Assembly (NCBI RefSeq): GCF_014216315.1
Contig: NZ_CP045702.1
Location: 2,046,001 to 2,110,000 of the forward strand
Reading direction: 5' to 3'
Source: Streptomyces finlayi
GTDB lineage: Bacteria > Actinomycetota > Actinomycetes > Streptomycetales > Streptomycetaceae
DNA: 64,000 bases
Shown in pieces: positions 8,282 to 16,874 of this stretch. The translations under genes were made by a program, and so were the position numbers. Below the pieces are notes generated by a model that made no database searches, had not been told where the DNA came from, and saw only the letters and a program-made list of their open reading frames with translations. The stretch's first letter is position 1; each line of letters starts with the position of its first letter.

Positions 8282-10525
8282 TCAGTGAACGGGCTCGACG
8301 GGCTCGGCCCGGACGGGCCGGGGCTCGGCTTCGCCACCCTCGCCCGAACGCGCCCCCGGAATTTTCGCATGACCCGCCCCGCGGTCCGGCGCCTCGATAC
8401 TGATCCGCGGCAGCCACCGGTCCAGCCAGCCCGGCAGCCACCAGTTCGCACCGCCCAGCATGTGCATCAGGGCGGGCACGAGCAGGGTGCGCAGGACGAA
8501 CGCGTCGAGCGCGACGGCCACGGCGAGCGCGATACCGAACATCGCGATGACGCGGTCACCGCTGAGCACGAAGGCGAGGAAGACCGAGATCATGATCACG
8601 GCGGCCGAGTTGATCACTCTGCTGGTCTCGGCGAGCCCGACACGGACCGCCCGCCGGTTGTCGCCGGTCTCCAGCCACTCCTCGTACATCCGGCCGACCA
8701 GGAACACCTGGTAGTCCATCGAGAGCCCGAAGAGCACCGAGACCATGATCACTGGCAGGAAGGGCTCGATCGGTCCAGCGCTGCCGAGCCCCAGCAGTTC
8801 GCTCCCCCACCCCCACTGGAAGACGGCGACGACGACGCCGAAGGAGGAGGAGACCGCGGCCACGTTCATCACGGCTGCCTTCAGCGGAATGCCGATGGAG
8901 CGGAAGGCCAGCAGCAGGAGCAGACAGCCGAGCCCGATGACCACACCGACGAAGAGCGGAAGCTTGCCGATGATGATCTCGGCGAAGTCGTCGTAACTGG
9001 CGGTCACGCCGCCCACGTGTGCCCGGAGCGAGGTGTTGTCAGCCGCCTCGGGCAGCACGTCCGCCCGCAGCCGGTCGACGAGCTCGCTGGTCCGCTGCGA
9101 CTGCGGCGCCGAGTCCGGCACGACGGTGACGAACGCCGTATCGCCGCCGCTGTTGTAGATCACGGGGCTGACCGATGCCACACCCTCCGTGTCGCGCAGG
9201 GTGGCGGGCAGGGCGTCCAGGGCGAGCCGGTCGTCGGCGCCGTCCAGCTGCGCGGCGATCGTCAGCGGCCCGTTGACCCCGGGCCCGAACGCCTCGCCCA
9301 GCAGGTCGTACGCCTGCCGGGTGGTGGCCGTCGCGGGGTTGTTCCCCTGGTCGGACGTGCCCAGGTGCAGTCCCAGGGTGGGCAGGGCCAGCACCAGCAT
9401 CACGACGGCGGCGACCGCACCGAGCAGCTTGGGGTGCCGTTCGACGAAAGCGGACCAGCGGGCGGCGAAGCCGGTGGGAAGCTCCGGCTGCGGCCCCCTC
9501 TCGGCGAGCTGCCTGCGCTCACGCCGGCTCAGCGCGCGCATCCCGATGAAGGAGAGCAGCGCGGGCAGCAGGGTCACGGAGGCGGCGACGGCCAGTACCA
9601 CGGTGAGCGAGGCGGCGATCGCGACCCCGTTGAGGAACCCGAGCCGCAGAACGAGCATGCCGAGGAGCGCGATGCAGACGGTGGCCCCGGCGAAGACGAC
9701 GGCGCGCCCGGTCGTCGCGACGGCGTTCTGCGCCGCGTCGGTGACCGAGAGACCGCTCCGGAGTCCTCTGCGGTGCCGGGTGACGATGAACAGCGCGTAG
9801 TCGATGCCGACACCGAGGCCGATCAGCATGCCCAGCATCGGTGCGAAGTCGGCCACCGTCATCACGTGACCGAGCAGCACGATGCCCGCGTAGGCCGTGC
9901 CGACGGAGACGAGCGCGGTGGCGATGGGCAGCATGCTCGCGGCGAGGGAGCCGAAGGCGAGGAAGAGGACGACCGCGGCGACGACCACCCCGATGGCCTC
10001 GCTGAGGTGGGCCGATGGCGCTTCCGTGAGGGCGACGGCCATGCCGCCGAGCTCGACCTGGAGCCCGTCGGCCGAGGCCGCCTTCGCGGTGTCGACGAGG
10101 GCCTGGGCCTGCTCCGGCGCAATGGCGTCGGCCTGATGGTCGAAGGTGACCGTGGCGTACGCGGTACGGCCGTCCGCGCTGATCTGTCCGGCGCCCATCG
10201 ATCCGTAGGGACCGGTGACGCCGCCGACTCCCGGCAGCTCCTCGATCGCGTGGAGCGTCCGGGTCATCGTCTGCTCGACATCGGTGGCCCGGACGGTGGA
10301 GCCGCTGGTGTGCCAGACGACGGTGTCGGTGTCACCGCCGAGATCCGTGAAGCCCCGCTGGAGGAGGTCGGTGGCACGGCCGGACTCGGTTCCGGGCACC
10401 TCGTAGTCGTTGGAGTAGGCCGAACCCGCGAAACCCGCTGCGGTGGCCGCGCCGCCGAGGGCGAACAGCCAGATGAGGACGGCGACGAGCCGGTGCCTGA
10501 GACACCAGCGAGCAATGGCAGCCAA
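8282..10525 (-). CDS. MMPL-family RND transporter
   Basis: A protein of 747 residues with the actinobacterial MmpL architecture: two repeats of one N-terminal helix, a large extracytoplasmic domain and about five further helices. Recognisable segments are DYALFIVTRHRRGL at the end of the first helical bundle and SMDYQVFLVGRMYEEW in the second. RND/MMPL proteins export lipids, drugs or siderophores using the proton gradient. The start is a TTG at 10525 with AGGGAG upstream. It heads a two-gene unit with the GNAT gene. The ~155 bp upstream contain repeated TCAGGT motifs that may bind a regulator. Confidence 0.92.
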   Translation of the reverse strand: MAAIARWCLRHRLVAVLIWLFALGGAATAAGFAGSAYSNDYEVPGTESGRATDLLQRGFTDLGGDTDTVVWHTSGSTVRATDVEQTMTRTLHAIEELPGVGGVTGPYGSMGAGQISADGRTAYATVTFDHQADAIAPEQAQALVDTAKAASADGLQVELGGMAVALTEAPSAHLSEAIGVVVAAVVLFLAFGSLAASMLPIATALVSVGTAYAGIVLLGHVMTVADFAPMLGMLIGLGVGIDYALFIVTRHRRGLRSGLSVTDAAQNAVATTGRAVVFAGATVCIALLGMLVLRLGFLNGVAIAASLTVVLAVAASVTLLPALLSFIGMRALSRRERRQLAERGPQPELPTGFAARWSAFVERHPKLLGAVAAVVMLVLALPTLGLHLGTSDQGNNPATATTRQAYDLLGEAFGPGVNGPLTIAAQLDGADDRLALDALPATLRDTEGVASVSPVIYNSGGDTAFVTVVPDSAPQSQRTSELVDRLRADVLPEAADNTSLRAHVGGVTASYDDFAEIIIGKLPLFVGVVIGLGCLLLLLAFRSIGIPLKAAVMNVAAVSSSFGVVVAVFQWGWGSELLGLGSAGPIEPFLPVIMVSVLFGLSMDYQVFLVGRMYEEWLETGDNRRAVRVGLAETSRVINSAAVIMISVFLAFVLSGDRVIAMFGIALAVAVALDAFVLRTLLVPALMHMLGGANWWLPGWLDRWLPRISIEAPDRGAGHAKIPGARSGEGGEAEPRPVRAEPVEPVH

Positions 10526-10559
10526 CGGACGCGCTCCCTGGGGGTTCGTAGATCTTTGG

Positions 10560-10632
10560 CGGGAAATGACCTGAATATCCCGTTAAAGAACTCATGACCT
10601 GATAACTGCCACCCTGACAGGCAAACCTGATC
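10560..10632 (-). promoter_or_regulatory. Promoter region of the MMPL gene with three TCAGGT repeats
   Basis: On the minus strand the upstream region contains ATCAGGTTTG, ATCAGGTCATG and TTCAGGTCATT within about 70 bases. They are spaced roughly two to three helical turns apart, and two are near-identical nonamers. No matching regulator gene is adjacent. The repeats are seen; operator function is inferred. Confidence 0.35.
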
Positions 10633-10682
10633 GTTTGTCCCTTTCGTGGCCATGCTCACAGAGCTTGAAATCTCCCCCACAG

Positions 10683-10764
10683 GTCCCACCGGCCCCATGC
10701 ACGCACGCCCCACCGGCCCCATGCGGCACGCCCCACCAGCCCCATGCGCGCACGCCCCACCGGC
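10683..10764. repeat. Short G/C-rich tandem repeat (CACCGGCCCCATGC...CACGCCC, about 3.5 units)
   Basis: Units of about 23-25 bp with core ACCGGCCCCATGC and CGCACGCCCC repeat three to four times with small variations between the MMPL promoter and the phospholipase terminator. No start codon/RBS combination supports a gene here. The repeat has the look of a slippage-prone intergenic array. Confidence 0.65.
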
Positions 10765-10784
10765 TCACCAGCCCCTCGGCACAC

Positions 10785-10819
10785 GACTGGGCGGGCGCCG
10801 GTTCGGCGCCCGCCCAGTC
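10785..10819 (-). terminator. Intrinsic terminator of the phospholipase C gene
   Basis: A perfect 15-bp inverted repeat, 10785-10799 with 10805-10819 (arms GACTGGGCGGGCGCC / GGCGCCCGCCCAGTC), has a 5-base loop. It lies 13 bases past the phospholipase stop codon. There is no strong U-tract. Confidence 0.8.
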
Positions 10820-10832
10820 GAGCAGCTTCGGA

Positions 10833-12944
10833 TCAGCCCGATACGCTCGCCCTGCCGTTCTCGATGTGGCCCATGAGCCGCCGCCGGAACGCCGCGTCCC
10901 TGTCGACCGTGACCTCCAGGTCGTACCAGCCGCGTGCGTCGGCCGCCGAGTGCACGACCGTACGGCTGCGTCCGGGCTTCACGGAGATGCGCCGGGTCCA
11001 CCCGCGCAGGTCCTCCTCGTCGACGTACCCGAGAGGCCGCACGGTGAAGGTGAGCGTCCGCCGTCCCGTGTTGCGCAGAGTGAGATGGAGATCCCTCTCA
11101 CGGGCGTCGAGCCGCGAGCCGACCTCCGCGTCACCACCGGCCGCGCCGGCGAACTCGCGACGGAAGCCGTTGGGCCCGGTGACCGTGAAGCGGTAGGCGT
11201 CCCCGGTGAAGGGGACCGCCCATTGCCCCGTACCCCTTACGTCCCGGTGCTGCGGGGCGGGGAACTCACCGGCGTACGGATAGAGCGTGAAGTGCGCCGA
11301 GGAGCGCCCCGTGTTGCTGAGGCCCACCTGCACCGCGCCGTCCGTGACCCACGCCTGCGCGTCGGGCTGGTAGGGCAGCGGCCTGGCGGGGCGTGTCCCC
11401 GTCTCCGGTACGGGCATCCGCTGGACGGCCGGCGGCTTGGGCTGCCAGCGCCCCCCGAACGCCGGAATGGCCGCCGGACGGTCCACCTCCGGCTGCCGTC
11501 CGCTCCGCGAGAAGTCGAAGGCGGAGGTGAGGTCGCCGGTAACCGTGCGCCGCCAGTCGCCGATGTTCGGCTCCTTCACCCCGGTCCACCGCTCCAGGAA
11601 GCGGATCACGGAGGTGTGGTCGAAGACCTCGGAGCAGACGTAGCCGCCGATGGTCCACGGCGAGACGACCAGCATCGGCACCCGCACACCGAGACCGGTG
11701 GGCTTGCCGTCCCAGCGCTCATCGGCCACCTCGGGGGGCGCGACCGGCGGCGGCACGTGGTCGAAGAATCCGTCGTTCTCGTCGTAGTTGATGAAGACGG
11801 CGGTGTGCCGCCACACGTCGGGGTGGCTGCCCAGCGCGTCGAGCACCTTGTACAGGATCGTCGCGCTGTGCACCGGGGAGGAGACGCTCGGGTGCTCGGA
11901 GTCCACGGCCGACGGCACCAGGTAGGAGACCTCGGGCAACGTCCCCGCCGCCACGTCCTCGGCGAAGCGGTCGGCCAGCGTGCCCGTCTCCACCCGTCGC
12001 AGCCCGCGCTCGAAGAGGCTCCGCTCGGTCTCGTCGAGCGTCGCGACGCCCTCTTCGAGGAGCCCGAGCAGACGCTTCCGCTCGCTCGCGTCGTCCGTCT
12101 CGCGGACCTGGGCGTAGAAGGACTCCATGAAGGTGTGCCCGCCGGTCCGGGCGAGGGCCTTGCGGGCGATCGCCTTGAAGGTGGCGAAGAACTCGATCTG
12201 GTTGTCGGTGAAGTTCTCCCACTCCGTGTACGTCTGCCAGCTGTGCCCGGCGGCCTCCAGCCGTTCCGGGTAGGTGCTCCAGTCGTACCCCGGGTGCGTG
12301 CCCTCGTTGTACGCGTCGTTCCCGACGGCCCGCTTGCCGTTCGCCTCGAAGCCCGTCTTCCCGCTCCACAGGTGGTTGCGGTTGGGGCTGGTGGAGGTGT
12401 GGACCGACGAGTGGTAGGCGTCGCAGACGGTGAAGGTGTCGGCCAGTTCGTAGTGCAGCGGGATGTCACGGCGGTCGTAGTACGCCATCGTGGCGGCCGT
12501 CTTCGTGGTGACCCAGCCGCTCATCCACCCACCGGCCCAGGCCCGCCCGCCGCCGCTCCAGGAGTGGTCGAGCGCACCGATGTACTGGAGGTCCTTCTTC
12601 TGCGTCTCGGCGGCCTCGCGCACCGCGAACGGCAGCACGGACGTGCCCAGTGGGCCGGGCTGCTCGAAGACGGGCTTCCCCGAGGGGAGTTCGACGGCGT
12701 TGCGGTCGCCGAAGCCGCGTACGCCGCGCAGCATCCCGAAGTAATGGTCGAAGGACCGGTTCTCCTGCATCAGGATCACGACGTGCCTGATCTCGTCGAG
12801 CCCGCCGCCGGACCCCGCCGGGCGGGCGGGCTGCGCGGCGATGGCGGCCTGGAGCGACGGCGGCAGGAACGATCCGGCCGCCGCCGCGCCGAGCGCGCCG
12901 CCGCCGAGGGCGAAGAGCCGGCGCCGTGAAATGTCCGTGGTCAA
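10833..12944 (-). CDS. Phosphocholine-specific (non-haemolytic type) phospholipase C, Tat-exported
   Basis: A protein of 703 residues. A twin-arginine signal (SRRRLFALGGGALG) is followed by an alkaline-phosphatase-fold phosphoesterase domain with the family hallmarks HVVILMQENRSFDHYFG and FINYDENDGFFDH. The C-terminal ~200 residues contain two beta-rich domains typical of bacterial phospholipase C (one near GLSNTGRSSAHFTLYPY, one near DLHLTLRNTGRRTLTF). The enzyme hydrolyses phosphatidylcholine or related phospholipids outside the cell, probably for phosphate scavenging. Upstream there is only a single GTTCACC half-motif (13021-13027, minus strand), so PhoP control is not established. A hairpin terminator follows the gene. 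Confidence 0.93.
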   Translation of the reverse strand: MTTDISRRRLFALGGGALGAAAAGSFLPPSLQAAIAAQPARPAGSGGGLDEIRHVVILMQENRSFDHYFGMLRGVRGFGDRNAVELPSGKPVFEQPGPLGTSVLPFAVREAAETQKKDLQYIGALDHSWSGGGRAWAGGWMSGWVTTKTAATMAYYDRRDIPLHYELADTFTVCDAYHSSVHTSTSPNRNHLWSGKTGFEANGKRAVGNDAYNEGTHPGYDWSTYPERLEAAGHSWQTYTEWENFTDNQIEFFATFKAIARKALARTGGHTFMESFYAQVRETDDASERKRLLGLLEEGVATLDETERSLFERGLRRVETGTLADRFAEDVAAGTLPEVSYLVPSAVDSEHPSVSSPVHSATILYKVLDALGSHPDVWRHTAVFINYDENDGFFDHVPPPVAPPEVADERWDGKPTGLGVRVPMLVVSPWTIGGYVCSEVFDHTSVIRFLERWTGVKEPNIGDWRRTVTGDLTSAFDFSRSGRQPEVDRPAAIPAFGGRWQPKPPAVQRMPVPETGTRPARPLPYQPDAQAWVTDGAVQVGLSNTGRSSAHFTLYPYAGEFPAPQHRDVRGTGQWAVPFTGDAYRFTVTGPNGFRREFAGAAGGDAEVGSRLDARERDLHLTLRNTGRRTLTFTVRPLGYVDEEDLRGWTRRISVKPGRSRTVVHSAADARGWYDLEVTVDRDAAFRRRLMGHIENGRASVSG

Positions 12945-13105
12945 GTGAGCCTCCCGAATCGGTCGTACGCCGGGAAGCTAGTCAAGGGAGGTGGCGGCCG
13001 GAAGACCGCCGTACGGCACAGCGGTGAACGTCCAACAGATCGTCCCGGAAGTCCAGGTCCGCCCCGCGTCCAGCACGCTCGCAGGAGGGGTGTCAGGAAC
13101 GTGCA

Positions 13106-13145
13106 AAGGGGCGGTGCGCCCGGAGTTCCGGGTGCACCGCCCCTT
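13106..13145 (-). terminator. Terminator downstream of gatB
   Basis: The inverted repeat AAGGGGCGGTGC / GCACCGCCCCTT (13106-13117 with 13134-13145) has additional pairing CCCGGA/TCCGGG inside. It sits 25 bp past the gatB stop, with no other gene between it and the phospholipase start. Confidence 0.8.
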
Positions 13146-13169
13146 CGCGTACGTCGGTACGCCGCAGGG

Positions 13170-14678
13170 TCAGCCCTCGACGCCGAGCTTCTCCAGGATC
13201 AGCTCACGCACGCGTGCCGCGTCCGCCTGGCCGCGCGTGGCCTTCATGACCGCGCCGACGAGCGCGCCCGCTGCCGCGACCTTGCCGCCGCGGATCTTGT
13301 CCGCGATGCCCGCGTTGGCGGCGATCGCCTCGTCCACGGCCGTGCCCAGCGCGCCTTCGTCCGAGACGACCTTCAGGCCGCGCTTCTCCACGACGGCGTC
13401 CGGGTCGCCCTCGCCCGCGAGGACACCCTCCAGGACCTGGCGTGCCAGCTTGTCGTTGAGGTCACCCCTGGCGACGAGCTCGGCGACCCTGGCGACCTGC
13501 GTGGGGGTGACACCCAGCTCGTCGAGGGCACGGCCGGTCTCGTTGGCGTTACGGGCGAGCTCGCCCATCCACCACTTGCGGGCCTGGTCCGCCGGAGCGC
13601 CCACCTCGGTCGTGGCGACGATCAGGTCGACCGCGCCCGCGTTGAGGATGGACTGCATGTCGTGCTCGGAGACGCCCCACTCCTCCTTGAGCCGCGCGCG
13701 GCGCAGCCGCGGCAGCTCGGGGAGGCCCTTGCGGAGCTCCTCGACCCATTCACGGGCCGGGGCGACGGGCACCAGGTCCGGCTCCGGGAAGTAGCGGTAG
13801 TCCTCGGCGTTGTCCTTGATGCGGCCGGCCGTGGTGGAGCCGTCCTCCTCGTGGAAGTGCCGGGTCTCCTGCACGATCGTTCCGCCCGAGTTCAGTACGG
13901 CCGCGTGGCGCTGGATCTCGAAGCGGGCGGCGCGCTCGACGGAACGCAGGGAGTTCACGTTCTTCGTCTCGGAGCGGGTACCGAACGCCTCCCGGCCGTG
14001 GGGCCGCAGCGACAGGTTCACGTCGCAGCGCATCTGCCCCATTTCCATCCGCGCTTCCGAGACACCGAGCGCCTTGATGAGCTCACGGAGCTCGGCGACG
14101 TACGCCTTGGCGACCTCGGGAGCGCGTGCGCCGGCACCCTCGATCGGCTTGGTGACGATCTCGATGAGCGGGATGCCCGCACGGTTGTAGTCGAGCAGCG
14201 AGTGGGAGGCGCCGTGGATACGGCCGGTGGCACCGCCGACGTGCGTCGACTTGCCGGTGTCCTCCTCCATGTGGGCGCGCTCGATCTGCACGCGGAAGAT
14301 CTCGCCGTCCTCCAGCTGGACGTCCAGATAGCCGTTGAAGGCGATCGGCTCGTCGTACTGGGAGGTCTGGAAGTTCTTCGGCATGTCCGGATAGAAGTAG
14401 TTCTTCCGGGCGAAGCGGCACCACTCGGCGATCTCGCAGTTCAGTGCGAGGCCGATCTTGATCGCGGACTCGACGCCGATCTCGTTGACGACCGGCAGCG
14501 CGCCGGGCATCCCGAGACACACCGGGCAGGTCTGCGAGTTGGCGTCCTGCTTGAGCTCCGTGGAGCAGCCGCAGAACATCTTGGTCTTGGTGCCGAGCTC
14601 GACATGGACTTCGAGGCCCATGACGGGGTCGTACGTCGCGAGGGCGTCCTCGTACGACTCCAGGTCAATGACAGTCAC
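13170..14678 (-). CDS. gatB: Asp-tRNA(Asn)/Glu-tRNA(Gln) amidotransferase subunit B
   Basis: A protein of 502 residues, the usual GatB length. GatB binds mischarged Glu-tRNA(Gln) or Asp-tRNA(Asn) and phosphorylates the acyl group, which is then amidated with ammonia from GatA. Seen are the N-terminal cradle motif GLEVHVELGTKTKMFC, the zinc-site cysteines (CGCSTEL, TCPVCLGMPG), the segment YFYPDMPKNFQTSQYDEPI and a C-terminal YqeY-like helical domain from about residue 350. It is the last gene of the gatC-gatA-small protein-gatB cluster, 16 bp after the small membrane protein, and is followed by a terminator. Confidence 0.97.
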   Translation of the reverse strand: MTVIDLESYEDALATYDPVMGLEVHVELGTKTKMFCGCSTELKQDANSQTCPVCLGMPGALPVVNEIGVESAIKIGLALNCEIAEWCRFARKNYFYPDMPKNFQTSQYDEPIAFNGYLDVQLEDGEIFRVQIERAHMEEDTGKSTHVGGATGRIHGASHSLLDYNRAGIPLIEIVTKPIEGAGARAPEVAKAYVAELRELIKALGVSEARMEMGQMRCDVNLSLRPHGREAFGTRSETKNVNSLRSVERAARFEIQRHAAVLNSGGTIVQETRHFHEEDGSTTAGRIKDNAEDYRYFPEPDLVPVAPAREWVEELRKGLPELPRLRRARLKEEWGVSEHDMQSILNAGAVDLIVATTEVGAPADQARKWWMGELARNANETGRALDELGVTPTQVARVAELVARGDLNDKLARQVLEGVLAGEGDPDAVVEKRGLKVVSDEGALGTAVDEAIAANAGIADKIRGGKVAAAGALVGAVMKATRGQADAARVRELILEKLGVEG

Positions 14679-14694
14679 GGTGAAACTTTCCCTC

Positions 14695-14928
14695 TCAGCC
14701 CAGCAGGACGTCGTCGTCGCCGAGACGCTTCAGTTCGCGATAGAGGATCGCGAGGCCGGTGACGATGGCCGCGGCGGACACCGCGGCGTCGATCAGGCGC
14801 AGCATGTCGCCGTCGCTGCGCGCGAGCTTCGCCTGCTTGGCGACGCTGATCGCACCGACCGCCGTGCTGGCGAGCGACACGTACACCCCGGTCTTCGACT
14901 TCTTGAAGTTCTTGGCCTTCTTTGCCAT
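14695..14928 (-). CDS. Small hypothetical protein between gatA and gatB
   Basis: A protein of 77 residues starting MAKKAKNFKKSKTGVY: a very basic N-terminus, a hydrophobic stretch (VSLASTAVGAIS), a polar segment and a second amphipathic or membrane-like helix (AAVSAAAIVTGLAILYREL). It lies tightly between gatA and gatB, 5 bp after the gatA stop. A GTG overlapping the gatA stop codon (14937) is an alternative start and would imply translational coupling. From memory S. coelicolor has a gene in the same slot. Function unknown; position suggests it is expressed with the tRNA amidotransferase. Confidence 0.75.
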   Translation of the reverse strand: MAKKAKNFKKSKTGVYVSLASTAVGAISVAKQAKLARSDGDMLRLIDAAVSAAAIVTGLAILYRELKRLGDDDVLLG

Positions 14929-14933
14929 GGCAC

Positions 14934-16436
14934 TCACAACGACGGAGCCTCCTCGAGCAGCGGGTGTCCCCACTGTTCCACGAAGGCGGCCTCGACGGCG
15001 GCTCCGACCTTGTACAGCCGGTCGTCCTTCATGGCGGGGGCGATGATCTGCAGTCCGACCGGAAGACCGTCCTCCGGGGCCAGGCCGCAGGGAAGCGACA
15101 TGGCGGAGTTGCCGGCGAGGTTGGTCGGAATGGTGCACAGGTCCGCGAGGTACATCGCCATCGGGTCGTCGGCACGCTCGCCGATCGGGAAGGCGGTGGT
15201 GGGCGTCGTCGGCGAGACGATGACGTCCACCTGCTCGAACGCCTTCGCGAAGTCCTGCGTGATCAGGGTGCGGACCTTCTGCGCCGAGCCGTAGTACGCG
15301 TCGTAGTAGCCGGAGCTGAGCGCGTACGTACCGAGGATGATGCGGCGCTTGACCTCGTCGCCGAAACCGGCCTCGCGGGTGAGCGCGGTGACCTCCTCGG
15401 CGGACTTCGTCCCGTCGTCGCCGACCCGCAGGCCGTACCGCATGGCGTCGAAGCGGGCGAGGTTCGACGAGCACTCCGACGGCGCGATCAGGTAGTACGC
15501 CGACAGCGCCAGGTCGAAGGACGGGCAGTCCAGCTCGACGATCGTGGCACCGAGCGACTTCAGCAGCTCGACCGACTCGTTGAAGCGCTGGACGACACCG
15601 GCCTGGTAGCCCTCGCCCGCGAACTGCTTGACGACGCCGACGCGCATGCCCTCGACGGAGCCGTTGCGCGCGGCCTCGACGACCGGCGGGACCGGGGCGT
15701 CGATGGACGTGGAGTCCATCGGGTCGTGTCCGGCGATGACCTCGTGGAGCAGGGCCGCGTCCAGGACCGTACGGGCGCAGGGCCCGCCCTGGTCGAGGGA
15801 GCTGGAGAACGCCACCATGCCGTACCGGGAGACGCCGCCGTAGGTGGGCTTGACGCCGACCGTGCCGGTGACGGACGCGGGCTGACGGATGGAACCGCCG
15901 GTGTCCGTGCCGATGGCGAGCGGAGCCTCGTACGAGGCGAGCGCGGCCGAGGAGCCGCCGCCCGATCCGCCGGGGATACGGGTGAGGTCCCACGGGTTGC
16001 CGGTGGGACCGTAGGCGCTGTTCTCGGTGGAGGACCCCATGGCGAACTCGTCCATGTTGGTCTTGCCGAGGATGACGACGTCGGCGGCCCTGAGCTTCTG
16101 TGTCAGCGTCGCGTCGTACGGCGGGATCCAGCCCTCGAGGATCTTGGATCCGACGGTGGTCGGCATGTCCTTCGTGGTGAAGATGTCCTTCAGCGCGAGG
16201 GGGACGCCGGCCAGCGGGCCGAGCTTCTCGCCCGCGGCCTTCTTCGCGTCGACGGCGCGGGCCTGCGCGAGCGCGCCCTCGCGGTCGACGTGGAGGAAGG
16301 CGTGGACCTTCTCGTCGATCGCGTCGATCCGGGCCAGGTGGGCCTCGGTGACCTCGACGGCCGAGAGCTCACCGGAAGCGATCTTCGCGGCGATCTCGGC
16401 TGCGGTCAGCTTGATGATGGTGCTGATGTCCGTCAT
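14934..16436 (-). CDS. gatA: Asp-tRNA(Asn)/Glu-tRNA(Gln) amidotransferase subunit A
   Basis: A protein of 500 residues of the amidase-signature family. GatA hydrolyses glutamine to release ammonia for GatB. The Ser-cisSer-Lys triad is intact: Lys in LALKDIFTTK (about residue 82), cis-Ser in PGGSGGGSSAAL (about 158) and nucleophilic Ser in TDTGGSIRQPA (about 181). The C-terminal VGLQIIAPAMKDDRLYKV is typical. It starts 5 bp after the gatC stop, consistent with one mRNA and stoichiometric synthesis of the GatCAB complex. Confidence 0.97.
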   Translation of the reverse strand: MTDISTIIKLTAAEIAAKIASGELSAVEVTEAHLARIDAIDEKVHAFLHVDREGALAQARAVDAKKAAGEKLGPLAGVPLALKDIFTTKDMPTTVGSKILEGWIPPYDATLTQKLRAADVVILGKTNMDEFAMGSSTENSAYGPTGNPWDLTRIPGGSGGGSSAALASYEAPLAIGTDTGGSIRQPASVTGTVGVKPTYGGVSRYGMVAFSSSLDQGGPCARTVLDAALLHEVIAGHDPMDSTSIDAPVPPVVEAARNGSVEGMRVGVVKQFAGEGYQAGVVQRFNESVELLKSLGATIVELDCPSFDLALSAYYLIAPSECSSNLARFDAMRYGLRVGDDGTKSAEEVTALTREAGFGDEVKRRIILGTYALSSGYYDAYYGSAQKVRTLITQDFAKAFEQVDVIVSPTTPTTAFPIGERADDPMAMYLADLCTIPTNLAGNSAMSLPCGLAPEDGLPVGLQIIAPAMKDDRLYKVGAAVEAAFVEQWGHPLLEEAPSL

Positions 16437-16441
16437 GACTT

Positions 16442-16738
16442 TTAGTCCTCCCCCAGGATCTGCGGCACCTTGAAACGCTGCTGCTCCTGGGCCGGGGCGC
16501 CGGAGAGCGCCTGCGCGGGGGTGAGCGACGGACGGACCTCGTCCGCGCGCATGACGTTGGTCAGCGGCAGCGGGTGGGAGGTCGGCGGTACGTCTTGGTC
16601 GGCGACCTCGGAGACGCGGGCGACCGCGCCGATGATGTCGTCGAGCTGACCGGCGAAGTGATCGAGCTCTTCGCCCTTCAGCTCCAGACGCGCCAGCCGG
16701 GCGAGGTGGGCGACCTCCTCGCGCGTGATGCCAGGCAT
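16442..16738 (-). CDS. gatC: Asp-tRNA(Asn)/Glu-tRNA(Gln) amidotransferase subunit C
   Basis: A protein of 98 residues, the normal GatC length. GatC wraps around and stabilises the GatA-GatB interface. The signature MPGITREEVAHLARLARLEL at the N-terminus and the C-terminal RADEVRPSLTPAQAL followed by FKVPQIL are characteristic. The ATG at 16738 follows GAGGA at good spacing; the longer open frame upstream is non-coding promoter DNA. It is the first gene of the gat cluster. Confidence 0.96.
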   Translation of the reverse strand: MPGITREEVAHLARLARLELKGEELDHFAGQLDDIIGAVARVSEVADQDVPPTSHPLPLTNVMRADEVRPSLTPAQALSGAPAQEQQRFKVPQILGED

Positions 16739-16874
16739 GCAGCGATCCTCAGGGTTCGGTGTGTGGTTTTGGCCCAATCCTATGGGGTCGCCCGCCTCCC
16801 GATTCCAAGCCCGTCCCTGGATCGAGGACAAAGCGGCCACCGGGCGCCTCCGTTCCGCCCCCGTCGGCTCCGGT

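Noticed and set aside
7667..10597. A 976-codon plus-strand open frame
   Set aside because: Antisense shadow of the GNAT and MMPL genes; highly charged repetitive composition and no domain.
13000..13050. Possible PHO box before the phospholipase gene
   Set aside because: Only one GTTCACC half-site; the direct-repeat pattern of PhoP binding is missing.
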